Assembly: GCA_015501585.1 (NCBI GenBank)
Contig: JADNRY010000004.1
Coordinates: 930,001 to 994,000, forward strand
Length of the DNA stretch: 64,000 nt
From: Rhodocollybia butyracea
Lineage: Eukaryota; Basidiomycota; Agaricomycetes; Agaricales; Omphalotaceae
Direction of reading: 5' to 3'
This document shows, one piece after another, positions 1 to 13,820 of the stretch (its first letter is position 1; each line of letters begins with the position of its first letter). Both the position numbers and the translations under genes were made by a program. The notes below the pieces were generated by a model, which saw nothing but the letters and a program-made list of their open reading frames with translations, was not told the origin of the DNA and did no database searches.

Positions 1-969
<969 letters not shown>

Positions 970-1322
970 ACGAAAGGAACAAGGACCGTATGCTTTGTAA
1001 GCCTTGCGGTGAAAATTACTGTACTTCTACGTATTCTGTCGGAAAAAAATGTAATGTAGGTGGAAGTAGTTGCGTGTTAGATTCATGGTTCTGAGTTAGA
1101 GTACATTTCTGATATTAACGGACTACTAGCTATTGTGTTCTGGCCAATTGATCTTGATTTCGTTCAAACACTGAGAAACATTTATTTCTACAAATGGCTA
1201 GTCAAAGCTGGTGTTATGAGTGTTTCAAAATCCCATCGCCGGTCCGATTATGCGACACAACCTCTATTACGTTTTGTAGGTCGCTATCGATTTTTTTCTT
1301 GAACTTCTGCTGCCACTACTCC
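970..1322. other. Intergenic: gfa1 3' flank and upstream region of the coiled-coil gene
   Basis: About 350 bases lie between two genes on the same strand. The open frame downstream reaches back to an ATG at 1194, but I place the start at 1323. No repeat, RNA gene or clear promoter motif was seen. Confidence 0.5.
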
Positions 1323-2156
1323 ATGTCGACCAGAAATATCGCAGCTCCTGCAGCTAATATTCCGTTGCCAACTTTACAAGCCCACGCGCAAAACTTTCTC
1401 CGTTGGCGCGACGACGAAGTCGCTGCAGCCTTGAAGGATATCAATCTTGCTCACCAGAAAGAGCGTCGAGTCTGTGTCGAGTTGGAAAATCAGTTACGGG
1501 CATGTCAAAGGCACCTGGAACTTGTTCAGAGAAATGAAGCCAAGGTCATCGCCGAGTTTGAAAGGGTCAGCGCAGATTTGGAACAAGCTAGTGCTGATTT
1601 GGCGCGTCTGAGCTGTCTCGAAGAGAATATGAAGTTTGTCGTGGACGCACTCAACGAAGTCGGCGTGTATATGTTCAGAAATACCGAAGAAGTCGCGTGG
1701 CTTCGACTGCTTTGTGATGCAGCCAAAGAACCTCGATGGGCCGGGGTGCAGCGAGAATACTCCGCTCAGCACGAACTCCCACAACTCGATGATGCGTCTA
1801 GCACGATGAACCAGCCTTTAGACGCCGTTGTAGCCATTGATACTCTCCTCGACGTTTTCGATAAACGTGCACAATCACACAACCAAATGGAAAAAGAAAT
1901 GGCTCAGTTGAGGACCAATTTAGTTGGCAAGGATTCAAGAATCGCCGAGCTTGAAGCGACTGTTGCTCTACTTCGAGGAGATGTACGCACGGAGAATGGC
2001 GCAAAGCTGATGTGCATCAATCCCTCGCAGCTATTGAAAGACCATTCTGCGCGCCCCAGTATCGATACTTCGCCGAACTTGGACAGTCTCTCTTCTGGCT
2101 TTGCTATGAGCTCTGATGAGCTGCAGGAGCGAGCGTTTAACGTGCGACTACATTGA
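1323..2156 (+). CDS. Unrecognised coiled-coil protein, 277 aa, single exon
   Basis: I do not recognise this protein. From the ATG at 1323 (MSTRNIAAPA) the frame runs 277 residues without an intron. An in-frame ATG at 1194 would add 43 residues rich in Cys and Phe, which look like translated leader sequence. Residues about 25-110 and 195-240 are rich in Glu, Lys, Arg, Leu and Ala with heptad-like spacing (for example ELENQL, RVSADLEQASADLARL, KDSRIAELEATVALL), so two coiled coils are likely. The last 35 residues are Ser/Asp-rich. The final 100 coding bases and the 3' flank occur again at about 24874-25400 as a 3' fragment of the same gene, so this copy is the complete parent. The function is unknown; a structural or scaffold role is only a guess. 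Confidence 0.6.
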   Translation: MSTRNIAAPAANIPLPTLQAHAQNFLRWRDDEVAAALKDINLAHQKERRVCVELENQLRACQRHLELVQRNEAKVIAEFERVSADLEQASADLARLSCLEENMKFVVDALNEVGVYMFRNTEEVAWLRLLCDAAKEPRWAGVQREYSAQHELPQLDDASSTMNQPLDAVVAIDTLLDVFDKRAQSHNQMEKEMAQLRTNLVGKDSRIAELEATVALLRGDVRTENGAKLMCINPSQLLKDHSARPSIDTSPNLDSLSSGFAMSSDELQERAFNVRLH

Positions 2157-2571
2157 ACTACTAATATTGCTGGATCATCCGCCGAAGAAATTGCTGAAGT
2201 AGTGAGTTGAGGGTCTGAATCTCCAGAAATTTATCTGACTTTGTTCTAGAATGGGTTATTGCTCGTCCAACATGAATGCATGATACTTGTATACTAGATT
2301 AATATGATATATGATTGGCTCGCAAAACATTGCGCTTATAACACTGATTGCTTCATAATAGCTGACGGAGTCGTGAACCTTTGCGCCTGAAGCTAGCAAC
2401 TCCTCATTTCATCCTCGACCCAGATACTCTTCTCGCCAATGGCAATGCTGCATGGCCATTCCATTTGCTCGAGACGTCCATGTCAGGGGAATTTGGAGAA
2501 CTATGACATGTCTATTTAATCTTTAGTGTAAATGGGCATTCATGAATTCACCTTGCCCTTCGCAGACAGTA

Positions 2572-3705
2572 GGGAGAAATTCGGGTGTTTTTTTTCGAAA
2601 TATATTTGAACATGCCGTCAAGGACAAGGGAGCGGCGATCTGGACGAGAAGCTGGAAAAATCGAAGGGCTTCCAGAAGAGAAACTGCGTTGGCTGAGAAA
2701 ACATAAACAGGTAGATGTGACTATCTTTGTTGTACTTAAAAAGAGAGAAGCCCTGAGACCGTGGTGGTCTCGTACACCGTAGTCGAATAGGATAATCTCC
2801 GTTGACACTAAAGATCCAAAATAATGTCAAATAGGTGGAAAACCTGCGTCCGAAGCATAAGTCACATGTGCATTCGGAACACTGACAACTAAATGAAAAC
2901 ATTAGTTTGTCGTATCGCTGCCTGTGTTGAATGAAAAGTCACGCACGAGGGTCTTCCTTAGGACCAATCTCAAAGACATCCGGTCCAGAAAACAACGCCT
3001 CTGCAAGAGTCTTCAGGTATTGTGGGTACTCGATGGTCCTCTGCTTCAGTTCATCTGGATCCAGGCTCAGCGCTTCTAGGCCGACCGACAGAACCCTAAC
3101 CAACGACAACCGTGTATCAGAGCCAAGAGGACGAGCAAGAGAAAATGTATGAGTATTTCCAGTGACATGGCTTTGTTCCCGGAGGAGCTCCATGACACTC
3201 AGGTCGACAGAGAGGATTAAGCCCATGTTCTCATCGCAGTAGGCAATGTCTAGATGCTTCGCAACTTTCTTGTAGTCCAGAGCGTATCCTTTCACATAGC
3301 GTGCACACTGCAAGACATGTCATCAGATATTTCCTTGTATTTCTCAAAGACACAATAACAGACCATCGATATCGTCGTTGGCAATGGGAACAAAATACTA
3401 GTGTGCAGCCTGAGCGACGGTGAGCGTGCAATTTTAAGTCATGATCACGACCCGTAGCTCTCACGTGAGAATTGTCACAAACTGCCGGCCGGCAAAACAC
3501 AGCCGACTTTCCTGTACCTCGGAGGAAGTATCACTGTCCCAATTATCCCAACGTAGGCTTAAAGCTTATTTAATCATTCTGTTTTTAATCAAGTCACTCA
3601 TCCTAGGGATGAAGACATGGAAGATCTCTTACCCGATGTTGAACGACAAAAGTACCAGCAGTGTTATTGGAGGCACCGCCTCATGCTTTCTGCATTAACT
3701 TGGAA
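2572..3705. other. 1.1 kb block present only in duplication copy A, with a minus-strand coding remnant
   Basis: In copy B the flanking sequences meet directly at about 25404: one side ends gcagacagta and the other resumes ccacttctgc. I see no terminal inverted repeats or target duplication at the edges here, so a deletion in copy B is more likely than an insertion in copy A. Inside lies the minus-strand frame described separately at 2939-3313. The rest shows no recognisable gene. Confidence 0.7.
2939..3313 (-). CDS. Unrecognised protein fragment or small gene (C-terminal exon)
   Basis: The minus-strand frame encodes about 120 residues ending at 2939, including the segments VMELLREQSHVTGNTHTFSL and LSLDPDELKQRTIEYPQYLK. 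A cag acceptor just upstream (about 3308) and a possible exon further up (about 3360-3410) suggest that this is the last exon of a spliced gene. No start with a good context was found, so it could be a gene remnant. I cannot assign a family; the composition looks like real protein. It lies in the block missing from copy B. Confidence 0.35.
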   Translation of the reverse strand: MQCARYVKGYALDYKKVAKHLDIAYCDENMGLILSVDLSVMELLREQSHVTGNTHTFSLARPLGSDTRLSLVRVLSVGLEALSLDPDELKQRTIEYPQYLKTLAEALFSGPDVFEIGPKEDPRA

Positions 3706-3876
3706 CCACTTCTGCGAATGCCAAAAAAGCGGCTTGTTTCTCGCAACTCCTCCTTGATCATTAATCGAGCATTCTCGAACCAAATGCTCGTCTCGCCAAT
3801 GATGATGATGGATATCTATGACTATTTGCTCGAGATGTCTACGTCAAAGCAACTTGGAGGACTAATGCACGCATAT

Positions 3877-5262
<1,386 letters not shown>

Positions 5263-5887
5263 GAATACAGTGGAGTTGGTGTTTGATGTGTAAAGGAGTC
5301 AGCGTCCTAAGGTTTTAAACAAGAGTTGTAGGGGCAATGCTTCGCATTGGCAGATACTTGTGCCAGATACCGAACATTTGAGTCGCGCGGCAGACTGCTT
5401 TTGATCTTTCTGACTATAAGATGCATTTATTGTGTCAAGGCTTCTCAGGGGGTAGTAAAAGGGCAAAGTTACCTTTCGAGCCAATCACTCTGGGGCGCTG
5501 ACAGGTAATACAGCATTCTAAATCTGGCCGAATAAGTGTGTACCTCTTGGTTGGGATATGGTCAACTATTCAGTGAGGTACTTTCGTTACTGCGCACTAG
5601 GACATATGTGTGTGCTTACTGAGTACTGAGTAGTGGCATACGCGACGGGACTGTATAAACAGCGATCTATCCTTGTGCGACGTTTTGATTGGATAGAGAG
5701 AAAACAAGCATCTAATCAACCGTCAACGTCCCATTACCATTACACTCGAAAACCAGTTCAAAGATGAAAAATGACAGCCCCACTCTGCCAATTGCTCCGA
5801 CGGATGGTCATCACAAAATGATATATAGTATCTTCAAACCCCAGTGTAAAAGGCTAACTTGAATACTGTCGCCAGAAGGAGGAAGGA
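5263..5887. other. Upstream region of OYE copy A, shared with 26866-27496
   Basis: About 620 bases lie between the OYE start and the transposon. The same sequence precedes OYE copy B with few changes, up to the exact point where the Plavaka element is inserted. No gene is seen. It should contain the OYE promoter and, in the ancestral arrangement, also the promoter side of mL59, which is transcribed divergently. Confidence 0.7.
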
Positions 5888-6107
5888 CATCACTAAATCG
5901 CTGAAAGTAAGATAAAGGGTGGTAGGAATTTCAATCTATCGCCATCATTCCGGGACCCGATATGGCGTTTGAATGGTTGGTAACCCGCTCGTCGGCCTGC
6001 TATCGAATCGTATGACCCTCGCCCATATGGTACTATATTCTCAGCTGGTACATATATTTTGAATCATTTCCAGGCATTACAAACTAAGTACCAGAGTAAT
6101 AGAGGTA

Positions 6108-6246
6108 TTCTAAGCCCCGATCAGAGTTGTACTACCTTACTATATGCTCACCACTAAAGTCCCACTGTTCCAATGTATTCAAAGCCCCAACCATGGTTGT
6201 AGTACCTTGCTATGTGCTCACCATTAAAGTTTAACTATTTCAATGT
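6108..6246 (+). repeat. Subterminal tandem duplication of about 70 bases inside the Plavaka element
   Basis: Two adjacent units share the pattern tattcnaagcccc, gttgta, taccttnctat, gtgctcaccattaaagt and end caatgtat. The first is about 6108-6177 and the second about 6176-6246. Repeated subterminal motifs are commonly transposase-binding sites in CACTA-like elements; that role is inferred here. Confidence 0.6.
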
Positions 6247-6422
6247 ATCAAAAGCAAGTATCTCTCCGCTTTAAGTGTGTCCGAGTCATATCCATGTGCG
6301 CTCGCCGCCGCTGTGCACTTCCGACCGCTCGCTGTAAATTGGAATTTACTCAAACGACTCGGATCATGTACTGAGTAACATCCCGGGTATACGTTTGACC
6401 ACGACCTTGCCACAACTTCGTT

Positions 6423-7007
6423 ATGAATACTCCAGTCAAAAAGAAACCCAACGATGAGCTAATTGTCCCAAGCTCGCAGGAGGATGAGAGGAATTTTTGG
6501 GAGTAAGCATACTTTGAGTCTGCTCATTCATTGACTCACTACTATTTCACAGACTCGATCCCGATGCAACTCTTGTGTCTGTTAATTCCGAGTTGGCAGC
6601 ACCTGGCCCTAGTAGTACAAAACCTACTACATCCCAGTCAGACTCAGACTCGGACTCGGATGCAAGAACTCCAATCTCACCGAGAAGTCCTGGTATGTTT
6701 TAGTATGACTCCGAACTTGTAGACGTTGAGACTAATTTGGAGTCGGACAGCAATCTTGGCGCATCGTCGCGATCCCAAGCGCGTGGAGTTTAATCTTACA
6801 CCTACCAACATGGATAAAGTTCGGCGCAGGGAAAATATGAAACTCGCGAGTTACGCTAAAACATTGGAAGAAGAAGTGAAACGGCTTCGTGATGAGCTAC
6901 GATCTGCACATGTACAGTTGAAGAAGTTGGGTCAGGAAACTATCAGTATTTCAGAGCATACGGCCTCTGCCCTAGACACGGCGGACCCCACACATTCAAG
7001 CTTTTAG
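6423..7007 (+). CDS. Small coiled-coil protein carried by the Plavaka element
   Basis: I do not recognise a named family. Three exons give a continuous frame: 6423 to about 6490 (MNTPVKKKPNDELIVPSSQE), about 6551-6690 (Ser/Asp-rich, SDSDSDSDARTPISP), then from about 6751 to the stop at 7005-7007. The last exon is basic then coiled-coil, with RRRENMKLASYAKTLEEEVK followed by RLRDELRSAHVQLKKL. The second exon has the acidic-serine character also seen in the transposase C-terminus. The product is about 155 residues. It sits inside the element, opposite in strand to the transposase. A DNA- or protein-binding accessory role in transposition is possible but only inferred from position. It might instead be captured host coding sequence. 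Confidence 0.6.
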
Positions 7008-7146
7008 TGTACTACTACGTATACTATAAATCTAAATCAGTAGTAGCCCAGACTGAACTTGAAAAATCCTTATGATGTCACAGGATTTTAGTTAAATCGC
7101 GTGATGTCATGGATAAAATCAATTTGTAGTATGGTAAAGACAGTAT

Positions 7147-10100
7147 CTACATTGATGCATATCCATCTGAGTTGCTATCTTCTTCCCCATCGTCCGGCCC
7201 TAGGTCATCATCAGAGCCCCCGCTGCCTGCAGACTCGGAATTAGATTTGTTAGAGCCGCTCTGATCACTGTCCTCTGAGTCGGAATCACTTTCCGACTTA
7301 TCGCCAGATTCGGGTGAGTCAATTTCGGCGCCATCGTTTGGCTCAGTAGCTTCAGTGTTAGTAGTGGGTTGAGCATCAGTGTGACCCACTCCTCCACCAA
7401 GGTGCCGCATAAACATGTCTCGGTCAGGGAATCTGTAACCATATATCAGCTACTTGAGTGACGGCAGACAAAATCACTTACATATTCACATAGTACGATG
7501 CCCAGTCATCTGTTTCGTTTACGGGACGCGCTGCAGTAATTTTGGTACTTGCAAGTAGCTCGGATGTACGTCCACTCGTAAAGTCAGGAATGAGATGAGC
7601 GGCTCGTAAAACCAGAGATGGATCAAGAAATCCAAACGCGTAGTCATCACTCTCGGAAACAAAGCCTACTTTTGGTAGCCTCGCATGTTTGATCCCCCAG
7701 CGATACCCTGGCTCTTGACCCATCCACCGAACCCATAAAAATTCCATATGTTCCATTTTGTGTACCCCACCCGACTCGATATTCAGCCAAATAACGTCTG
7801 CATGAAATATACCAAGTACACGAGCATACCAAAATGGGTGAGTACCTGGAGACGTGTCTGGAGAATGAACCATGACAACGTTGTGATCAGTTCGAGGATT
7901 GATGACATCCTGATCCCGACGGACATTGTAGGTAGTGAAGTTGACGCGAAGAGTTTTTGTAGCATATATTTTCTGGTCATATAAGAGGATCGAGTTTCGT
8001 TGTTCATCTGTGAATGATTCATGAGTATCACCATCAAAATCCCGCTCAAGAAAGCGTCCAAGGAGATGGTCTTGAAGTTTTATTTGAAAGTCCTAGACTC
8101 CCAGTCAGTTTAGTGCTGGCATATATAGATTTACCAACCTTCTTCGCCGGATCTTCATGAGTATCAGAGTGTAAAAATTCAGAAAGATGGATTGGATGGT
8201 TTTTGTTTGTAGAAATGAAGTGATGCACATCGGGAGATACTTTTCTATCTTCCAGAAGTGTACTCATTTCCATGCCAACGTGGTGTGGATGTCGACCAAG
8301 AGTTTGAGCAGATTCCGATAGCTTCTGCTTTCCTAATTTAATCTGCTTTTTCGCCTTCGTTAGAGCGGCCTTGGCCTGCTGAAGTTTCTTTGCACGGAGG
8401 TAATGCTTTGCGATTTGTTTCGTTGCATCACGTTTGTTGGTTAGCCCATAGAGCATTTTCACTGTACGATGGGCAAGTTCACCCTAAACAGTATTAGTTT
8501 TAAGAAGTATCACCGTTTATAAAATATATAGACTTACGATTTGAGTTGAGTAATTATCTGTGGTTCCAAACCAGCGAATGAAGGAAACGTAGTCACCCAT
8601 TGCATGCCATTTGTATGTGAAAAGGTTCAGCGTCCGTGGTTTCTTGGTAGGAGGTATGTTTGGGGCCGTTGCTATAAAGTATTTAGACATGACTTTGATA
8701 CAACCAAGGACTTACACTGCTTTACTGGATTATTTGAAGTCTGGCGCGAATGAGCAACTGCTTGACGTCGAGCACGAGCATCTTGCTCTCGGGGTAGTTC
8801 GAAAGTGGCAAACTTTGAAGCAGACTTATCTCTGAAATCCCGCATGAGCCTACCGACTTCAGTAGTTGTTTTCTCCAGCCACTCGAGTGTTGGCTCAGTG
8901 TGAAGACGGAGTTTTGCAAGGGCATGCCATTGAGCGAGACGGAATAATAACTTCATCAGACGCTCATTATGCTCATGCTCAAATAAGTGTTCAAATGCAG
9001 GTATCGCGCACTGAAAAAGATTAAATAATGGAAGATTTTCGTGCAAACTTACATACTTGGAGTAAGTCCTCGAAATCACGGGCAGCTAGCTTCTTCATTT
9101 CAGATGCATTTCCCAGGAAGTGGCGAATTGTGGTGCCAAAGGCAGGGATCCGCTGGAAACTACAAAAAAATTCAGTATTTGTATAACATATGAACTTGGA
9201 CTTTTACCGTCTATCCAGTTCGGCGACTTTTTCTGCACCATTTTGGGAGGCATACAACATACGTATGAGATGAGTGAAAAGAGTTTTCCAAATCCCAAGC
9301 TCGATCTCATGCAGAAGGTCTACTGCGAGCATTTTGGAAATATTAAAGTCCGAGCCTAGACGTTCGATAAATGCGTTCTGGCAACGTTTTGGTAAATCAA
9401 TAAATTTGGGCAATCGTCTCACTCACCAAGGTCGGGATAGATGATGTCTCCTTGAGTAAGTTGTTGACAGCGGTGCCATTAATAGGGTACCCAGACTTGT
9501 AAATAAAATCCCGAGCTAGCTTGACTGCAGCCAGATAAAAGACTCGTACTTTTGTGAGCCGGGTACGCATATCCCGAAAAAGGCCCATTTGGTCTAGCTG
9601 TGTCTTGCGGACTAGACATCGGGGGCAAGGACATAGGCCTTTATCCCGAATAGTTGCCAAAAGGACTCTATTTTCGTGGATGAATCAATGACAGTGGTAC
9701 AAATATATAAAAGGTTTACTTCTCTGGGTAATCGGCTGAGTAGGTGAAAACTCTTGGATAAAACCGCCGCTCAATCCATCATGGCACTTGATGACTATAC
9801 CATAGTGATACGCATGAACAAAATCATCTCCAAGAAGTATCCTCCACACAGCTTGCATGAGCTCACGGCGGCAGTGTGTCGAGAGGTCCTCACGGGACTT
9901 TTTAGCACCCCATTTGGTGTAAAACTTTGACGCAAAGTCTTGAAATGAGGCGGGGAGCTGCAAAACTGCATAAGAATAATATCCACTGATTATAGATGAC
10001 AGTCATAGCTCACCGAGGGGATGTACGCAACATGATGACATGCGCCGGAGTTTGGCAGTGAACGAATGTATTTCGAGAGGTTCCCAAACATCATATATAC

Positions 10101-11601
10101 TGGCCACATCTTGGCATTTCCGAATGAGGTCAAGTGAGTGGCGTCTGACCAAAACATCAGACCTAGGACCACTTTTTCGAGCTTGCAGTCTGGATTTTCT
10201 GGAGGGCCACGCATACGCTGTACTTTGCTGTGTTCTTCAAGAAAAGCATCGGAGTTATAGAGCTCTGAGTAAACTCGATGCATTTTGTCAGAACCAGGAA
10301 CAGTTTGGTATAGTTTGAATGGGAAAAAGTGGAATTTTTCGGAGAGAGGATCGGTGAATGTGGATCGAATAACGGAAATGAGATTACGAAAATAAAGACC
10401 TGAGACTGAGAATTGTTGAGAGGGTATGTCTTTATCCCCAGATGGAACATCGATGGTAATACTAGTGGACTGGAAGTTGTCCAGCAACTTGGATTCTCCC
10501 TCCTGGTTCTCAGCGCGCTCGAAGCGAAGATTTTCGCTATGCGCGTTGAAGCCCTTTAAGTCATTGGGGTCGAAATCCGGTTGGAGAATGACTTCATTCA
10601 CAAGTCGCGTTGTCTCTGTCTCGGATTTTGTACGACCACCACTACTCATCCAGTTCATGAGATGCCAGATGCTCATGTTTCGAAATGGCCAAGGGGGGGG
10701 ATTAGTTTCTGAAGACGTGGGTAGATGTGTTGATGACGGATCCTCTTCATCCCCCAAGTCAATAGAACCACTGTTGAACTGTTTAGAGTGATTACACAGA
10801 TCTGCCAGAGGAACAGTGGAATCAGGGTCATAAGACGGCCGATCAAGATAGTGCCGAATCAAACCAAATGGATTCGCCGCAGTTTTTAGCTGGTCTCGAA
10901 CAATTAATATTACCCTCCGGATAGCAGAAGGTGCAGGCGTAGGATTCTCTGCCACCACGAGAGGGGGAGCCTGCGGCGGCTCATCCCGAAAGCGACGTGG
11001 AAGACGTGATGCACGACCTGATGATGTTACAGCTGTTGGTGGATAAGCCTCATTGCGCTCTTCCACCAAAGTTACTGGTGGGCTCAGATTTGGAGGCTGC
11101 GGTGATAGTTCCGGGTGGGGTGACGAGCGGTCTAATATGTTTGGTAAGGGCTTCAAAACAGCGCATGAGTTTTCAGTACACCACAGAAGAACACTGCTCA
11201 CATCATGAAAAAAAGACTGATTAAAGTGCAAAGGGTATCCTAGGCTTGGAGTCTCTGGGTTTGTGTCCATAGCTTCCGAAGAGTCCACGAAGGGATCAGG
11301 TCTGGATGTACTACTAGTCATGGTACTCTGGAATAACGAGATGTTATTTATTAATCAATGCTTGCTGAGAATAAATTGACGTTCTTACCTGTGGATTACG
11401 CATGGGAAGCTGAAGCTTTGCTTTTTTCTTTACTGGTGGTAGACGAGAGCTTGAGGCAGCAGCAGAAACAGGGGGGCGGGGCTTTGCAATATATGCCTTC
11501 CACGGTTCACAGGTCCTCCGATGTTGCGCTAGTGAGGCTTCAGTTGAAAATCCATGACCGTGAATTCCTTTGGGACAGCCTTTGACACAGTAATGAGACA
11601 T
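7147..11601 (-). pseudogene. Plavaka-family transposase, 11 exons, one frameshift
   Basis: This is the transposase of the surrounding element, read on the minus strand from ATG 11601. Exon 1 (11601-11389) encodes a finger-like segment with two Cys, then His and Cys (CVKGCPKGIHGHG, AQHRRTCEPW). Exon 2 (11327-10014) holds the family signature THLTSFGNAKMWPVYMMFGN and ends HHVAYIPS. Later exons are about 9957-9720, 9667-9427, 9377-9208, 9159-9057, 9010-8716, 8673-8537, 8484-8140, 8096-7480 and 7435-7147. They show STHCRRELMQAVW, TIRDKGLCPCPRCLV, ERLGSDFNISKMLAVDLLHE, the HALAKLRLHTEPTL block and YKWHAMGDYV. The C-terminus is a long acidic Ser/Asp/Glu tail. Near 9774-9776 one base is missing: the expected RRFYPRVFTYSADYPE reading lies in the next frame. 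Otherwise the gene is whole, so this is either a very young pseudogene or a sequencing error. Confidence 0.88.
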
Positions 11602-11851
11602 AGTCTTTGGAGTTGGGTCTGTTAGATTAAGTGGGGGGACTCAAAGTCCAAGTCGAGAGAGTTTGGAAAAAAGGGGCTAAGTTATTCCGATATGGCAACA
11701 AACGGCTCGGTAAATCTAATCTTGAAAATTATCAGTGCATGACCAAGATGTTTCAAATTCCGGAAGGATAAAAGGTGGCCGCGGTAGCGTGACTTCGTTG
11801 AATCCTTCTTGAACTTGAACCACTATAAACCTGTTCGCCTACCCCTCTAAT

Positions 11852-13580
11852 ATGTCGCGTCCAGCTAGCTCGCCTTCCACCAATACCAGGGGACGCGGGA
11901 GTAGTCCTCCTCCATCCTCAAGCCCTCCATCGAGCCCTGGTGCATCACGTATGATGAGCCAGAAACGCCGAATCGAGGCTCTTGAAGAGGAAAACAACGA
12001 CCTCAAGAACAAGAAGAAGAAAAAACCCATGTAAGCATCCCAGAACCTATAAATTTTTTCACGTCCACTTACTATTTGATGTAGTACAGAAGTAACTTTG
12101 GGTCGACCTATATGTCGTCTAGTTTCGCTGTTCACGTCATTAGACACTCTCCTTGGAGAGCATGACAGACGATGTGACCCAACAGAGGAGGAAGATAGCA
12201 CTAACCTCGCTGATGTAGATGTCGATATGTTGAACCTTGCTCAACGTGAAGAATACGAGCAGCGCATTGATTTCAAACGCACGTAAGTCAAACTTTTGGC
12301 ACGGTACTGCCTTACCTTGTTTACCGATGCAACTTAGGCAAGACAGGAACTACGAGGGATTTACTCTGCTCCTCAAACACGTACCTCATCTCAAGAAGCG
12401 GATTTTCAATGACCAGGTTGCTCATCTTGACTTGAAGGCTGAGTTTGGTGAAGTAAGTTTTAGGACACGTTGCACATTGCTACTGTTGATATAGAGTATA
12501 TTTCAGCTCACCAAAGGAGCTCGGGGTGCTCGTGGCGAAGATATCTCCAAGGGCGCGATGGAACTCGCTGACTGGATTAATGCACGCAATCCAGCGCCCA
12601 AACCGCTTCTTATTCGCCTGAGCCGTCTCGGCCGTGGACTAACACATGACCTAACTGGTCAGTTGATTTGCCCAATTGACCTTGATTGGAACGCTTCAAG
12701 GTACACGTTTCTTTTGCTTTTCTCATTGCTTTTCTCATCTCAATCATACAGCGTTCGTGCTGAACTTCGTGGAAACATCAAATCTGTGGTCAAACACTCT
12801 GCATTGCCCTTTTTTCTTCCCTGTCTCTATCGTAACGAAGCTGGCGATGTTTCAGACCCGCTGAAAGGCTGGCTACAGGGACCGCTTTTAGTAAAGGTGT
12901 GTATTCATTATTTTACAGTGAGCTACGTTTAATACTTTCTTTCAAAGACGCTTGTTATGGTATTCAAATCTGCCAGCGCCGTCGGCAATGAGGTTTTCGG
13001 TAATCCCTTGGACGGTTCCGATGACGAGAATATCAACCCAGAACCCCATCGCCTGAATAACCCTATATCCTCAAAGCTTCGCAAGTCAACGCGCCGCAAC
13101 AACGCTGAGATCTACAATCTGACTACTGTGAGTCCTCGTATGATTGCGTACGCGGCTGTTATGGTGTGCAAAATTCATTCTTTGTGTCTTTATCTCCTGC
13201 TTATCTTGCACTTCTTTAGCTTCGCTTTGGTCTCTCTGGTACATCCACCTGGGGAACCGACCGTTCATTCCCTTACGAGTCTTTCTACAATGCAATAATT
13301 GATTTCTTTGAAGATGTTGAGGTTGGCTCGGAAGAAGAAGAACGAAACAAGAAACTGCTGGCATGGTGGAACACGTATGTTTATCTCTGTTTCAATATAG
13401 TCCAGCTTTCTCATCTGTTATTGTAGGGCGGTTTTCTCTGGAAGCAACGACGGTTTAACGAACGATCAGTCACTGCAAGGATTCCGCAACACCCTGAGGA
13501 ATATCAATGGGCAGCGTCGTGCTGCGAAAGCTGCACGTCGCGCCAATTCGTCCAGCAGTGGCACCGAAATCGACATGTAG
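11852..13580 (+). CDS. DUF6698-type protein carried at the right end of the Plavaka element
   Basis: This is a multi-exon gene of about eight exons, starting MSRPASSPSTNTRGRG and ending SSSSGTEIDM with stop at 13578-13580. After a Ser/Pro-rich start and a short basic coiled coil (KRRIEALEEENNDLKNKKKK), the body matches my memory of the fungal DUF6698 family, common in Agaricomycetes. It shows LLKHVPHLKKRI, ELADWINARNP, LIRLSRLGRGLTHDLTGQLI, RNEAGDVSDPLKGWLQGPLL, SPRMIAYAAVMLRFGLS with GTSTWG, and FYNAIIDFFEDVE. Splicing restores the conserved LRFGLSGTSTWG reading across the intron near 13165-13218. The biochemical function is unknown. It lies between the transposase and the right terminal repeat, so it moves with this element. 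Whether it is needed for transposition or is cargo cannot be told here. Confidence 0.75.
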
Positions 13581-13792
13581 TGCGCCCACGTTGTAGTTTT
13601 TGTAGTACTTTGTGTCTTTTATTACACGCCAATTCAATTGTTTTGCAATCTTGTTTCGTCTACCAAGTAATGATCTCATTATACTACGATACCATCAGAG
13701 CTTATGATGGCAGTACCTACGAAGGAGCTACCTTACTCTCATCTCATTCCCAACAAGCAACATCATGGTATATATCTCAAGCGGATGGAACG

Positions 13793-13820
13793 ATGGTACC
13801 TCATTGGAATGAGGTACCAT
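13793..13820. repeat. Perfect 12-base palindromic arms with 4-base loop near the right end of the Plavaka element
   Basis: Two arms of atggtacctcat and atgaggtaccat are separated by tgga. Partial copies of the same words (catcatggtat, gatggtacatg) lie on both sides within 13760-13840. This could fold as a hairpin or be a subterminal protein-binding site; I have no evidence for either. Confidence 0.6.

Noticed and set aside
1194..1322. Upstream extension of the coiled-coil gene from ATG 1194
   Set aside because: The added residues are Cys/Phe-rich and unlike the rest; the ATG at 1323 starts the protein-like part.
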